Assembly (NCBI RefSeq): GCF_018777385.1
Contig: NZ_JAFJYB010000002.1
Span: forward strand, 558,001 to 622,000
DNA length: 64,000 nt
Reading direction: 5' to 3'
Origin: Candidatus Symbiopectobacterium endolongispinus
GTDB taxonomy: Bacteria > Pseudomonadota > Gammaproteobacteria > Enterobacterales > Enterobacteriaceae
Part shown: in pieces, positions 42,312 through 52,084 of the stretch
Layout: every line of letters begins with the position of its first letter
Position numbering within the stretch: position 1 is the stretch's first letter
Position numbers and translations under genes: made by a program
Notes under the pieces: generated by a model
Told to the model about the DNA's origin: nothing
What the model saw: the letters and a program-made list of their open reading frames with translations, nothing else
Database searches by the model: none

Positions 42312-43399
42312 ATGCCCGTTTCCCACAGGCACTCACGCCAATTTCTCTTTATCGCCATTCTCCTGCTCGGAATAAACCTGCGCCCGATTCTAGCCGTGGT
42401 GGGCCCATTGCTTGAACAAATTCAGCAGGCAACTGGCCTGGACGACAGCCAGGCTGGCCTGTTAACCACATTGCCCATTCTGGCAATGGTGATTTGTGCG
42501 CTTTCCTTGGGATACGCGCATTGGGTTGTTGGTGAGTGCTGCGCTTGGCGGTATAGGCATTGCGCTGATTCAGGCATTGGTACCGTCGTTTATCAAGCGC
42601 TTCTTTCTCCAGCGCAGCAGTCTGTTGATGGGACTTTATACTACGGGGATTATGGCTGGGGCAGCCGTTGCTGCGGCGACGGCCTCACCGTTGTCGGGTA
42701 TCGCTGGCTGGTCTGGCGCGTTGGCATGTTGGGGGATCGTGGCATTTATCGTTCTGCTGGTCTGGTACAAAGCGCCGTCGTCGCGTGAGGATCATGAGCA
42801 GAATGCGATTTATCATCCCGCGCCGCACGGTTTGCAACATTGGACCTTGATGCTGTTCTTTGGGATAGGGACGGGGGCTTATACGCTGGTGCGCGCCTGG
42901 CTGCCACCCTATTACATGCAGTTAGGGTGGAGTGCCGCGCAATAGTGGCTTTTTGCTGGGGGGATTAACGCTGACCGAGGTGTGTGCAGGGCTGGCCGTT
43001 TCCGCATTGATTTCCCGCCTTCCCGATCGACGTATGCTGCTGGTGCCAATACTGGTGTTACTGCTGTCAGGCATGATACTGCTGTTGATGGCACCGCTGT
43101 CCCTGGCTTTTGTCGCGATGATTCTGCTCGGAATTGGTATCGGGGCGCTGTTTCCACTTTCTCTAATTGTTGCACTCGATCACGCAACCAATGTGCAAGA
43201 AACAGGTCGATTGATGGGATTTGTTCAAGGCGGAGGCTATATCCTCGCAAGCGTGACGCCGACACTAGCAGGTGTCATTCGACAGCACACTGAAGGGTTG
43301 GAGCAAGCCTGGACGATCATGGCATGGGGCGTTGTCGTGCTTATTGTGATGGCATTTCGCTTTCGGCCATCAAGCACTGACAGAACGCGCGGGCGCTAA
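42312..43399 (+). pseudogene. MFS transporter, CynX/NimT family (deletion and frameshifts)
   Basis: The N-terminus FIAILLLGINLRPILAVVGP and DSQAGLLTTLPILAMV are typical of the cyanate/nitroimidazole MFS branch. After VICALSLG the frame changes and about 60 residues (two membrane helices) are missing before RIGLLVSAALGG. An extra T near 42944 separates LGWSAAQ from SGFLLGGLTLTEVCAG. The last third is open to 43399. The family exports or imports small nitrogen compounds; the specific substrate is unknown. Confidence 0.82.
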
Positions 43400-43515
43400 T
43401 GTAAGCGCTGCCTTACTTGCCATTTTGGCTCTGGCAGTGCTCTAATCCTCAGGCACTCCGCGTCGATTCCGGTTTCTGCGCGCTGTAGTGTCAAGCCGAT
43501 AATATCTACCGTGTG

Positions 43516-44937
43516 TTAAGCGGTGGGAGGTCGGTAGCGCCACAGCCACCGGTCGCTGGCCATACGGCGATAATACAACATGCCGCGCACGATCCAGTCA
43601 AAGAACATGCCCATCCACACGCCGATAACGCCAAAACCGAGCCAGATACCGAGGATATAACCCGCTACAATGCGGCATCCCCACATACTGGCCATGGCTA
43701 CCCACATGGTATAACTGGCGTCTTTTGCCCCCTTTAAGCCCGCAGGCACTACCCAGGCCGCTGCCCAAAAAGGAGTAAATAGCGCGTTCAACCATAGCAA
43801 CTGTTTGGCAACCTCGATCACTTCGGGCTCATTGGTATACAGTGATGACAAGAAACTGGCCGAAGGTATTGATGATAAGGCGAGGATACATAAGCCGATA
43901 TTGGAAAGCACAAAAATATACTGTAACTGGCGAATCGACTGAAAAATCTGCCATTTACCCGAGTGTGTTCCAACGATGATCGTGGCTGTCGACCCGAGGG
44001 CATTGCCGGGGAGGTTGATCAGTGCTGCGATAGAGAAGGCGATAAAATTACCCGCGATGACCTCTGTGCCCATTCCGGCGACAAAGCGTTGTGTGATCAG
44101 TTTGCCCAGATTAAACATCACGGATTCCACGCTAGCAGGAACACCGATGCTTAACACTTCATACAGAATCGTGTAAGTGAAAGGCGCAAAATAGGATTTG
44201 AACGGGATGCGCAGTGCACCGTTAAAGCCGTGCATCAACGTAAGAATGACAAACACCGCACCGATATAGCGTGACAGCGTCGTGCCGATACCTGCGCCAT
44301 AGAACCCCAGACCATCTCAGGAAAAAATCCCGTATATCAGCACACTACTGATCAGAATGTTCAAGATGTTCATACCGATGTTGATGAACATCGGCAGCTT
44401 GGTATTACCGGCCCCGCGTAGCGCCCCACACTCGACCAAGGCAATCGCCATTGCCGGGTAGCTCCACCCTGTTTGTCGCAGAAACACCAGCGCCGACGCT
44501 TTAACATGTTGATCCGCTGAACCGGCGATCAGGTTAATAATGGCTTCACCCGCCAATTCAATCAGCAGCACCAACAAAAAGGAGACCAGTACCAGCAAAG
44601 ACATGGACTGACGCGTTGCCGCACGGGCCTGTTTGCGATTACGTTGGCCCAGACTGAATGCCACTACAACCGCGGTGCCCAGTGCGACAGCAGTAAAGAA
44701 AGCGATTATGAGCATGTTAAAACTGTCGGCCAAACCCACGGCGGCCATGGATTCCTTGCCCAACCAACTGACAAGGAAGGTGCTGAATACCCCCATCAGC
44801 ACCACGCATAGCCCCTCAATAAAAATGGGCACGGCCAGCGGTGTGATCTCGCGCCAGAGCAGAACACGGTTTGAGTGCCGCTTTTTGTACCAATCCGTTT
44901 GGTGATATCTATTGACTAATCGAGAGAAGTTTTTCAT
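43516..44937 (-). pseudogene. YeeO-like MATE efflux protein (single nonsense codon)
   Basis: MATE family with 12 membrane segments; ITPLAVPIFIEGLCVVLMGV and VSWLGKESMAAVGLADSFNM closely match E. coli YeeO, which exports flavin mononucleotide and dinucleotide. The only lesion is TGA at 44317-44319 in LIYGIFS-DGLGFYGAG, where YeeO has Trp (TGG to TGA). Both halves are otherwise normal, including VAGMGTEVIAGNFIAFSIAA. ATG 44937 is chosen by homology; the open frame extends further upstream without similarity. Confidence 0.87.
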
Positions 44938-45254
44938 GCACCGCTTTGAAATTATTCTGAATAAAGCCGGGTTGAGCAACAGCGACGTGGCGATAACGCT
45001 ACCTGCTGGTGTCATCACGCAAAGTCGCGATAGTGTGCCTTGTTTTATTATTGGAAACGTTGATCTGGCTAATGATCGCCCCCAACAGTACGTCAGGTGC
45101 TGAAGAAATCTGAAACAGTGGACCGATTTTAATAGAGTAACAGCCAACCGAAAGATGCTCCAGCCCTTGTCACACTTTTCAGAGAAAACGCTTGATTTGT
45201 TTTAATTGTAATTTTAGTATTTACTTAATTAAGGATTTTCTAAAATAATCAGCG

Positions 45255-45557
45255 ATGCCGGATACCGTGGGTGAATTGCAGCGGCGTGCCCATGACGCTG
45301 CGTTGTTGTTAAAGGCGATGGCGAATGCCAATCGTTTACTGATTCTTTGTATGTTGGTTGAGCGTCACCAGGTGAGCGCTGGCGTACTCGGGCAGGCTTG
45401 CGGCTTAAGCCCTTCTGCCACATCGCAGCATCTAGCGCGTATGCGTTCTGAAGGGTTGGTTATCGCCCAGCGCGAAGGCACCACCATCTATTACGCGATT
45501 GCTAACCACGATCTGGAACGCATTATCACGACGCTCAAAGACATTTACTGTCCTTGA
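45255..45557 (+). CDS. ygaV: YgaV-like ArsR-family sulfide/redox-responsive regulator
   Basis: 100 residues. A winged HTH is seen in LGQACGLSPSATSQHLARMR and the C-terminal LKDIYCP matches E. coli YgaV (LKNVYCP), including its Cys. YgaV represses ygaP and senses sulfide or redox state. It lies 14 bases before the rhodanese gene in the same order as E. coli. Intact. Confidence 0.88.
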   Translation: MPDTVGELQRRAHDAALLLKAMANANRLLILCMLVERHQVSAGVLGQACGLSPSATSQHLARMRSEGLVIAQREGTTIYYAIANHDLERIITTLKDIYCP

Positions 45558-45571
45558 AAGAGAGGAATACC

Positions 45572-46114
45572 ATGGTAACGCTACCCTATCTTTCCCCCGT
45601 TGAGGCTCGGCAGCGCCAGGCTGACGGGGCATTGATGGTTGATATTCGCCAGATAGCAGAATTCCAGCGTGAGCGTATTCCGCAATCACGTCTTTACTCG
45701 CTGGGGGAGTTGGCCAGCGAGCCGTCGGGAATAACATTACCTGCAAATAAAACGGTTATTTTTTACTGTTTATCGGGAGCGCGCTGCGAACTGTATGCAC
45801 AGCAGATAGCAACACTGGTTCCCGGTCAACGCGCATTTTTGCTGGAAGGGGGGCTCAACGCATGGAAAAAGGCGGGTTTGCCGGTTGAAGTAGATCGCAC
45901 GCAACCGCTGCCTGTTATGCGTCAGGTACAAATTGCTGCTGGCGGGTTGACACTGCTAAGTGTTGTCTTGGGGTACACGTTACATCCGGCTTTTTTTAGT
46001 GTCGCCGGTTTCATCGGTGCAGGATTGGTGTTTGCCGGTGTCAGCGGATTTTGCGGTATGGCCAGATTACTGATGCACATGCCTTGGAATAAGCGCGGTG
46101 GCCTTAATGGCTGA
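45572..46114 (+). CDS. ygaP: YgaP-like membrane-anchored rhodanese
   Basis: 180 residues. The rhodanese domain has the active-site loop CLSGARC (CxxGxR type, catalytic Cys first). A C-terminal hairpin of two membrane helices follows (VQIAAGGLTLLSVVLGYTLH and GFIGAGLVFAGVSGFCGMAR), as in E. coli YgaP. It transfers sulfane sulfur at the inner membrane and may feed thiocyanate or sulfide detoxification. ATG 45572 is set by AGAGGAA and homology. Intact and apparently co-transcribed with ygaV. Confidence 0.9.
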   Translation: MVTLPYLSPVEARQRQADGALMVDIRQIAEFQRERIPQSRLYSLGELASEPSGITLPANKTVIFYCLSGARCELYAQQIATLVPGQRAFLLEGGLNAWKKAGLPVEVDRTQPLPVMRQVQIAAGGLTLLSVVLGYTLHPAFFSVAGFIGAGLVFAGVSGFCGMARLLMHMPWNKRGGLNG

Positions 46115-46152
46115 AACCGTGCTCTGGTGTGCTAACCCTGGCAATTTCAGGT

Positions 46153-46178
46153 AAAAAAAACCCCGACTGGAGTCGGGG
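46153..46178 (-). terminator. terminator oriented to the minus strand
   Basis: CCCCGACT-GG-AGTCGGGG stem (46161-46178) with eight A before it on the plus strand, so the T run serves minus-strand transcripts such as the ADP-ribosyltransferase gene. It may also stop ygaP transcripts. The flanking 46179-46369 holds no gene. Confidence 0.7.
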
Positions 46179-46369
46179 CAAAGGTATCTAGAACCTTACT
46201 TATAAGGCGGAGCGGAGTATATAATTTAAAACGCCGTTCATACAATATAAAATGGCATTTTGTTTTTCTGGGTTGTGACGGGTATCTTGCTTTGGCGCTA
46301 CGTCAGGTCAGACACGGCTTGCCGAGAAAAGTCAGTGACATATGGTGTAAGGCTAGATTGACGCTATTT

Positions 46370-47461
46370 TTACGCTGCTCTAATCGAGACGCGTGGCGCC
46401 AATACCTCTTTCAGTTCGACATTTTCACCCTCAATAGAAACACACTGAAACAAGGTGCGATCTTCTATCAGCATTTCCCCTTCATGCAGGCTACGGGTAA
46501 ATTCGCTGATGGCATGTGCTGCGTGGGTGACATGGGTTTTGTACAAGGCTTGATGAGGCCCTTTGCCGGCCTTGTGGGCCATGGCGATATTCTTATCGGC
46601 GGAGGTGGATAGAAACTTTTTAACCAGAAGAGTATCTTCGGGTTTTAAGGTCGCCCGGAGTTCAGGAGATAATGCTACGTCGCGGTATACCACCCGTGAA
46701 AACAGGGTAGTTTATTCAGCAACGATCGTATATCTGTCACTATTTGCCATGATTGTTCTGAGAATACTAGACCTAAAAAGTCCTCAGGCATGTCGAGCTC
46801 AAGATACTCATTGATCATGTTAGCAACGTAGCGCGTGTAATCGCTAATAGCGCACTTTTCGGCAGCGTCAGATGTTCCTGTGCATCAGCGGGGAAATTTG
46901 GGCGCTGCTAGCTTGACAATGTTCCATATTCTATCGGGTTACCTGAGAAACATAACCCCGTGAAGTAATTTGAGCAACTCATCGCTGAATTAAATAGCAT
47001 CAAGTGGTTTTTATTTGGATTGATATCCAGGTTAAATTGCTCTTTGAGGTTTCTCTTCATGATTGAGGAGGCCAGGTTGTTAATGATGGCGTTTTTTCTG
47101 GTAATCATCATAAAATTTCTTTAATGACATGCTGGCATTTTCAAAAAAACATCACCTCTTTTTTATCTGTCATATAGTAAGTTTTTTAGGCATTAGTGAT
47201 GATGCCCGTTTTGCCAAATACATCTATCTTTTCGGGTAAGAACATTGTCGAATGCGTTACTCGGCCGGCTATTGAATAGGCCGTTTCTCGAATCTTTCTA
47301 TGGTTTTTTTCGTTATCGTCGGCATAGTACTGGTGATTTTGCGTGGTCTCTGATTTGACGCGTACACGTTCATTTAACAGCAGTGATGCTTGATTATATT
47401 GTTTTAATGACAGTGGGGAAGGGGGCGGCAGGATTTTCACCCGCGAGCATTGTATGTGCAC
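46370..47461 (-). pseudogene. decayed ADP-ribosyltransferase (exotoxin/effector type)
   Basis: Pieced together across frames: 46908-47111 gives an N-terminal part ending IEYGTLSS then TAG. The same frame goes on QRPNFPADAQEHLTLP, then a shift near 46863 to EKCAISDYTRYVANMINEYL, the helix expected in ADPrib_exo_Tox proteins. A second shift near 46705 leads to VVYRDVALSPELRATLKPED, with the first-strand Arg, then KKFLSTSADKNIAMA (STS motif) and ELKEVLAPRVSI (catalytic-Glu strand). The R-STS-E order is that of arginine-type ADP-ribosyltransferases; the first Glu of the usual ExE is Leu. An AT-rich frame 47186-47461 upstream may be its start. Three or more lesions make it dead. I infer a former secreted toxin or type III effector. 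Confidence 0.65.
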
Positions 47462-47951
47462 GAACGTGATTCAGTAATCATATAAAGCATATTATTTGTT
47501 GCAATTGCAAACGGTATTCTCTTCGCTGACAAGCGTCATATGAGGGGTTATATCTTTGATTTTCGAAGTGAGTGATTTTTTGAACTGTATTGTTTACGTT
47601 ATTTTGTGCTTTCTTATTACACAGTTTTTTCATTTGCTTCCATTTTGTTCTGATGGTAATTTCCGATGCACACCCTATGTTGATTCATGATTATTGCCAT
47701 TATGAGTGATCTCCTGTTTTAGGTTAGCAATAGACGTGGGTGAAGGATATAAATCCGTTAAGTAGGGTATTCCCTGACGTGTGACAAAATGATCATGGTG
47801 TTTAGGTGAAAAGAAAAAGATATTTCCGCTTTTTCTTCGAGCAAATAGGTGATGGTGATTACTGTTGCTAATCTTATGATGTCTTATGGAAATAATACGT
47901 AATAAAACTGTTAGCACGGTGGTATATGACAGATGAATCGCCTATGATTAC
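47462..47951. other. gap: AT-rich stretch upstream of the globin-coupled cyclase
   Basis: About 490 bases of low GC. A minus-strand frame at 47675-47917 (80 codons, His-rich) has no recognisable family. The missing N-terminal globin helices of the downstream gene could not be found here in any frame. Confidence 0.5.
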
Positions 47952-49205
47952 ATGCTCAATGACGAGCAAGCGCATCGTTATCTCAATACCCGCCAGGTCA
48001 CAGAACAGTTAAGTATCAGTATGTTTCACTGGTTGCGCAGCGTGTTGGGCAGTTCCCAACAAGATTTAGTTGCGTTACTTGCTCAACAGCACCATGTGGG
48101 TGTTGTGCACGCGCGTATTGGCCTTCCCATTGATTTAGTGGCGCGCGGTGCCCGTAAATTAAAAAACGATCTTTATCCGCTGTTAACCAACAAAGGGGAA
48201 CAATCCCCGTATGTAATCAATAGCGCACTTTGTTTTAGCGGATTGGCAATGGATACCGCTCTGGAAGCGATGACCATAGCCTATTCCCCCACCTATAAAA
48301 ATGCCATGCGCGATCAGGAACGGTATCGCGTATTGAGCGTGTACGATGACGTTAGCGTAGAACGAGAAAGACAGCTAGGGGCGCTAATGAACTGGGAAAA
48401 CCAGTTTATTTATCATGTGGCGACAGAATTACCCTTGGCCGATATTACGCGTTTGGGGCATTCGGAATTTGGATTATGGTTTTCACACAAGGGAAAACAC
48501 CTGTTTGGTTTCCCCGATCTGTTGCGTGAAACAGATACCCTGATCGACAAGGTTGACAGTGAAATAGGCGCAGCCGCTCCAGAGAAGGTCTCTCAGGCGG
48601 AGGTTCGCATGCGTCTGTTACGCAATGTGCGGCAGCTCACAGGGCAAATTACGTTGATTATCACTTCCATGTTTGACGAACTGGTGAAGTTTGAAAATGG
48701 CAAAGATCCTCTGACAAACCTACTAAATCGGCGTTTTATTCCTACCATTATGCGTCGGGAAATCGCGCTGGCAGCCAGCACCAGAAAACCATTTACGCTG
48801 GTGATGATGGATGTGGGCCATTTTAAACAGGTCAATGATCGCTACGGCCACGACACTGGTGATGCAACGCTGAAAAGTATTTCATCCATGATTTACGATC
48901 ACGTTCGTAGCAGTGATTATGTCTTTCGCTATGGTGGTGAAGAGTTCATGGTGCTGTTGGTGGAAACGTCGCTGCATCAGGCGAAGGTGATCGTCGATAC
49001 GCTGCGTGAAAAGGTGGCCACTACAGCGATCAGCGCTTTTGGTAGCCAATCGTTTTCCGTCATCCTCAGCATTGGGGTGGCAGAGTTTGATTATCACCCG
49101 GATTATCAGCGACTGATCGACAACGCAGACGCGGCGCTCTATCATGCCAAGACCGGCGGTCGTAATCGGGTCGAATTGCACGGACGAGATCCTATTTATT
49201 CGTAA
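47952..49205 (+). CDS. globin-coupled diguanylate cyclase, N-terminally truncated (DosC/PccGCS type)
   Basis: The frame begins where E. coli DosC residue 56 or so would be (LNDEQAHRYLNTRQVTEQLS versus LSNEQVERQLKSAMERW). It keeps the proximal haem His in VVHARIGLPIDLV (residue 53), then the middle domain and a GGDEF domain with DPLTNLLNRRF and active site RYGGEEF. An RxxD inhibitory site lies five residues ahead (RSSD). About 55 residues, helices A to C with the distal Tyr, are absent; TGA at 47934-47936 closes the frame upstream and no ribosome site is visible. Full-length homologues make cyclic di-GMP in response to O2. This form may be untranslated or haem-deficient. Confidence 0.82.
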   Translation: MLNDEQAHRYLNTRQVTEQLSISMFHWLRSVLGSSQQDLVALLAQQHHVGVVHARIGLPIDLVARGARKLKNDLYPLLTNKGEQSPYVINSALCFSGLAMDTALEAMTIAYSPTYKNAMRDQERYRVLSVYDDVSVERERQLGALMNWENQFIYHVATELPLADITRLGHSEFGLWFSHKGKHLFGFPDLLRETDTLIDKVDSEIGAAAPEKVSQAEVRMRLLRNVRQLTGQITLIITSMFDELVKFENGKDPLTNLLNRRFIPTIMRREIALAASTRKPFTLVMMDVGHFKQVNDRYGHDTGDATLKSISSMIYDHVRSSDYVFRYGGEEFMVLLVETSLHQAKVIVDTLREKVATTAISAFGSQSFSVILSIGVAEFDYHPDYQRLIDNADAALYHAKTGGRNRVELHGRDPIYS

Positions 49206-49426
49206 GGGCCGTGCTTCATGTCTATAGGCAGCAATATTGTATCTGCTAGCATTGAGAGCGGCAGATCGATAATCACCAGGTATTTCCACCAGCGATCTTT
49301 CAGCAGCCACTGAACGCCAGGGTAGTATTGATGACCATCTCCTTGCCATTTGACCGTTCGGCTTATGATACTGCCGCAGCCAGAAAGCTGGCTGGTGATG
49401 ATCAATGCAATCAGGAATCGTTTCAC
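49196..49426 (-). CDS. YceK/YidQ-family lipoprotein
   Basis: From GTG 49426 a lipoprotein signal reads VKRFLIALIITSQLSGCGSI, with lipobox LSGC. The mature part has the family motifs YYPGVQ and LPLSMLADTILLPID. It is about 76 residues. An upstream ATG at 49447 is possible but gives a longer pre-sequence. It overlaps the end of the convergent cyclase gene by ten bases. Function unknown; exported and lipid-anchored. Confidence 0.82.
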   Translation of the reverse strand: MKRFLIALIITSQLSGCGSIISRTVKWQGDGHQYYPGVQWLLKDRWWKYLVIIDLPLSMLADTILLPIDMKHGPYE

Positions 49427-49516
49427 GGCATAAACTCGGTTAGCCACTGAGTGGTGAGATATAGTCTACCTGATAATTATCGCGATGTAAGGTATTGGCC
49501 TGCGGCCAACAAAAGA

Positions 49517-50524
49517 TCAATGAACCAGGCGTCTGCGTTGCTCTTTTTCTTCATACATTACGGTGTCTGCCGCACGCAGGGCTTCATCCGGCGTGCTCAG
49601 GGCCGGGTTGATGGCAATCGCACCGATACTGGCTCCTGCGTAGTTTATGTGACACCCCGCAAGCGCATAGTGTCCACTTAACAAGGGGGTCAATCGCGCT
49701 TTGAAGGTCTGTGCGGCATCCTTTGCATTTTCATGAATATAAGGGCCTTTTGTTGCTACGATGAATTCATCGCCTCCAACTCGTCCCAGCATGTCTTCTG
49801 CGCGTATCCCCTGTTTTAACCGCTGGCCGATGGCACACAGAAAGTCATCACCCGTCTCATGCACGTAGCGATCATTAATCAGCTTAAATCCATCCAAATC
49901 GATAAAGGCGATGACAACAAAACGGTTCGTGTCTAGCGCTTGTGAGAATAATTGGGGTAACTGATTGAACACCGAGCGTCGGTTGGGTAATTGGGTCAAT
50001 TCATCGGTGTAGGAGAATGCGGTCAGCGCCGAATTCGCTTCCTGTAATTGGCAGAGTAGCTGCTCTTTCTGGACATACTGAGCTATCGGCTCGGCAAACA
50101 GCTGTAATATTTGCTCGCTGCGACCATCCAGTTTCTGTTTTTCACCGCTGACTGCACACAGCGTACCGTATAACGATCCGTCGTCCAGGCGTACTGACGT
50201 AAGTGGTGATGCCCAGCTGTTTTGCTGCTTGAGAATCGCCCCAATGGCTGGGCACATCATCAATCACACAGCGGTCTTCCGATAATGCCCGTCTACAGAG
50301 GGTGTCCTCCCAGGGAACAGAGAGTCCCTCAGGGATCTGCATTTTTTGCTATTATGGGAGAACAGTACGTGTTGCACATTTTTATCGGATTCAACATGGG
50401 TGAGGTAGGTGGATTCCATGTTGGTGACTAGCTCCAGCATTTCAAGAAGTTGCCTGACCAGCCCCTCGAGCGATTTTTCAGCCACCAGTACGGATGAAAC
50501 CCGCGCAATCAGTGTTTTCTGCAT
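49517..50524 (-). pseudogene. dgcP: dgcP (yeaP), GAF-GGDEF diguanylate cyclase (frameshifts)
   Basis: The N-terminus (ARVSSVLVAEKSLEGLVRQL) and GAF domain match E. coli YeaP/DgcP. Frameshifts near 50340 (HNSKK then MQIPEGLSVPWE) and near 50190 (GITTYVSTP then RLDDGSLYGTLC) break the GAF domain. The GGDEF domain is open, with YTDELTQLPNRRSVF, active site GRVGGDEF and an RxxD I-site (RAED) five residues before it. An internal start could still yield a free GGDEF domain. DgcP localises to cell poles in E. coli and makes c-di-GMP. Confidence 0.85.
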
Positions 50525-50750
50525 AACACCTTCCCCCGTATCGCCTCAGCTCGACTCGCGTTAATTACGTTGTTTATATAACTATTATATCTGAGACAAA
50601 GAGACATGAAATTGGAATCGTCTTTACTTCCTTGCTCGTGTTGGATGAGGCCAGCGCTCATGCAGACCTCATGGTTGTCAAACGATGGAGGAGATTCGTT
50701 GAAATGACCAGCGGAGCCTCAATGGCGTTGATTGCCGAGTGTTTTCGCTT

Positions 50751-51200
50751 TTATTCAACCCACTTTAGGCCAGAATCCGTGGTCTCAATATTTTCAATAT
50801 CACATTCTGAACCATCGGCGTAATTGCAGGTGCTCACCATCAGGAGTGAGACAGAAGGATTGGAACCACAGGCTTTTCCGTAAGCCTCATTGGATAACGT
50901 CCGCGATTCGTTGGGTTGAATCGGCTTATTGAAACTAAAATGCGCAGCATCACACCTGAATTTTCCTTGCTCATTTTTAACGAAAATATAGGATTCCAAT
51001 CGCTTTAGTGGGCTGTTTTGCAGATTTTTCACGGTATAGCTGCAAGCGCAACCGCCTTCAGTATTCTTAAGTTTGCCCTCGGTGATTGCCAACATTTTGG
51101 TTGCAGATTGCTCCGCAGCCGGGGCAGCCGTTTCAGTTGCGTTAACCCTAATAGATGCCACGAGAGATACCGTAAATAAAGCCAGTAGAACGCGTTTCAT
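50751..51200 (-). CDS. secreted Cys-containing hypothetical protein
   Basis: 149 residues. Signal peptide MKRVLLALFTVSLVASIRVN with a cleavage site near VNA-TE, then an Ala/Glu-rich linker and a domain with six Cys (GGCACSYTV, KFRCDAAHF, GKACGSN, STCNYADGSECD), so it is probably disulfide-bonded in the periplasm. I do not recognise the family. The codon use is AT-richer than the flanking core genes. An AAGATATAA leader precedes the start. Intact. Confidence 0.65.
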   Translation of the reverse strand: MKRVLLALFTVSLVASIRVNATETAAPAAEQSATKMLAITEGKLKNTEGGCACSYTVKNLQNSPLKRLESYIFVKNEQGKFRCDAAHFSFNKPIQPNESRTLSNEAYGKACGSNPSVSLLMVSTCNYADGSECDIENIETTDSGLKWVE

Positions 51201-51550
51201 TATATCTTCCCTGTTGAAATGATTAGACTTTATGTCCAGGTAATTATATGAAAATACGCAATAATGTTGAATTTATAAAACCAGCAATGGGTTCATATGG
51301 CTTTTTATTCTGTTAGTTTTTTTTGTTGAGGTGGTTCTGCTTTTGTATAGCAGGATAAATTTGAATGAGCGGATGATGCGCTGTCATTCAGTGTGTAGAA
51401 CTCGTACGCAAGCTCTTATTTTGTGTTTCAATTTAATTGAATGATTATGACAGTTTTCTCTGATATTCACCTCCTAAAGATGGCGCTATGATTCATTCCA
51501 TCAAAGGCAAACGGCCTTTACATAAAACATCGAACAGAAGGATTTATATC
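51201..51550. other. gap upstream of the YhcN-type gene
   Basis: 350 AT-rich bases with divergent promoters presumably inside; no gene, repeat or recognisable operator seen. Confidence 0.5.
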
Positions 51551-51778
51551 ATGAACGTTATCAAAAAATTTGCCGCAGTTGTTGCTCTTGGTCTGGTTTC
51601 TTTTGGTAGCTTTGCTGCGCAAGACATCGGCACTGTGCAAGTGAGCGGTGCAAAAACGCTGAGCGCCTTTGAAGCTCAGGTAGCGGCAAAAGCGGAAGCA
51701 GCTGGCGCATCTTCGTACAAGATTGTTTCTGTAGCCGGTAACGATCAACTGCGCGGTACCGCAATCCTGTACAAATGA
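51551..51778 (+). CDS. YdgH/BhsA/McbA-like (DUF1471) small periplasmic protein
   Basis: 75 residues from ATG 51551 (ribosome site AGAAGG). Signal peptide MNVIKKFAAVVALGLVSFGS ending FAA, then the DUF1471 fold signature IGTVQVSGAKTLSAFEAQVA and YKIVSVAGNDQLRGTAILYK. Members respond to acid, peroxide or biofilm conditions; the role of this one is unknown. A terminator follows 33 bases later. Confidence 0.88.
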   Translation: MNVIKKFAAVVALGLVSFGSFAAQDIGTVQVSGAKTLSAFEAQVAAKAEAAGASSYKIVSVAGNDQLRGTAILYK

Positions 51779-51810
51779 TTTCAAGATTGCGGTTTGATCT
51801 GCCAGAAAGG

Positions 51811-51831
51811 GGAGCGAAAGCTCCTTTTTTT
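51811..51831 (+). terminator. terminator after the DUF1471 gene
   Basis: GGAGC-GAAA-GCTCC stem with a stable GNRA-type loop, followed by seven T. Confidence 0.85.
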
Positions 51832-51887
51832 GTGCGTGGAGGTTCAACGTGTGCCGTCTGGCATCTGGCCCGGCCAAATTCCAGGTA

Positions 51888-51916
51888 TAAAAAAACCAAC
51901 CATAAAAGGTTGGTTT
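51888..51916 (-). terminator. terminator of tRNA-Pro
   Basis: Nine pairs AAACCAACC / GGTTGGTTT; read on the minus strand it ends in seven T, 14 bases after the tRNA 3' end. Confidence 0.82.
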
Positions 51917-51929
51917 TCTTGGGATTATT

Positions 51930-52006
51930 TGGTCGGCACGAGAGGATTTGAACCTCCGACCCCTGACACCCCATGACAGTGCGCTACCAGGCTGCGCTAC
52001 GTGCCG
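51930..52006 (-). tRNA. proL: tRNA-Pro, anticodon GGG (proL)
   Basis: 77 bases including encoded CCA. It folds as a cloverleaf with acceptor CGGCACG/CGTGCCG and T-arm GGAGGTTCAAATCCTC. The anticodon loop ATGGGGT places GGG at 34-36. The anticodon stem CTGTC/GTCAG differs from the E. coli proL stem as I recall it (CCGTC/GTCGG) by a paired change C-G to U-A, keeping the stem. It lies next to yejM as in E. coli. Confidence 0.95.
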
Positions 52007-52084
52007 ACGCTATGGGGCGCTATATTACCGTCTCCTGAACCGATTGCAATAGCCTGCTGGCGCGATCGCTTTAGATTTAGGCAG

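Noticed and set aside
47675..47917. His-rich 80-codon frame on the minus strand
   Set aside because: No ribosome site, no family resemblance, in an AT-rich decayed stretch; kept only as a note in the gap entry.
46370..47951. A complete secretion or toxin-immunity system
   Set aside because: Only a broken enzyme and AT-rich sequence are visible; no immunity, chaperone or secretion gene accompanies it.
50632..50823. Frame starting with LVLDEASAHAD, like an ABC ATPase Walker B
   Set aside because: Too short, no other ATPase motif around, and its 3' part is antisense to the secreted protein gene; taken as chance.
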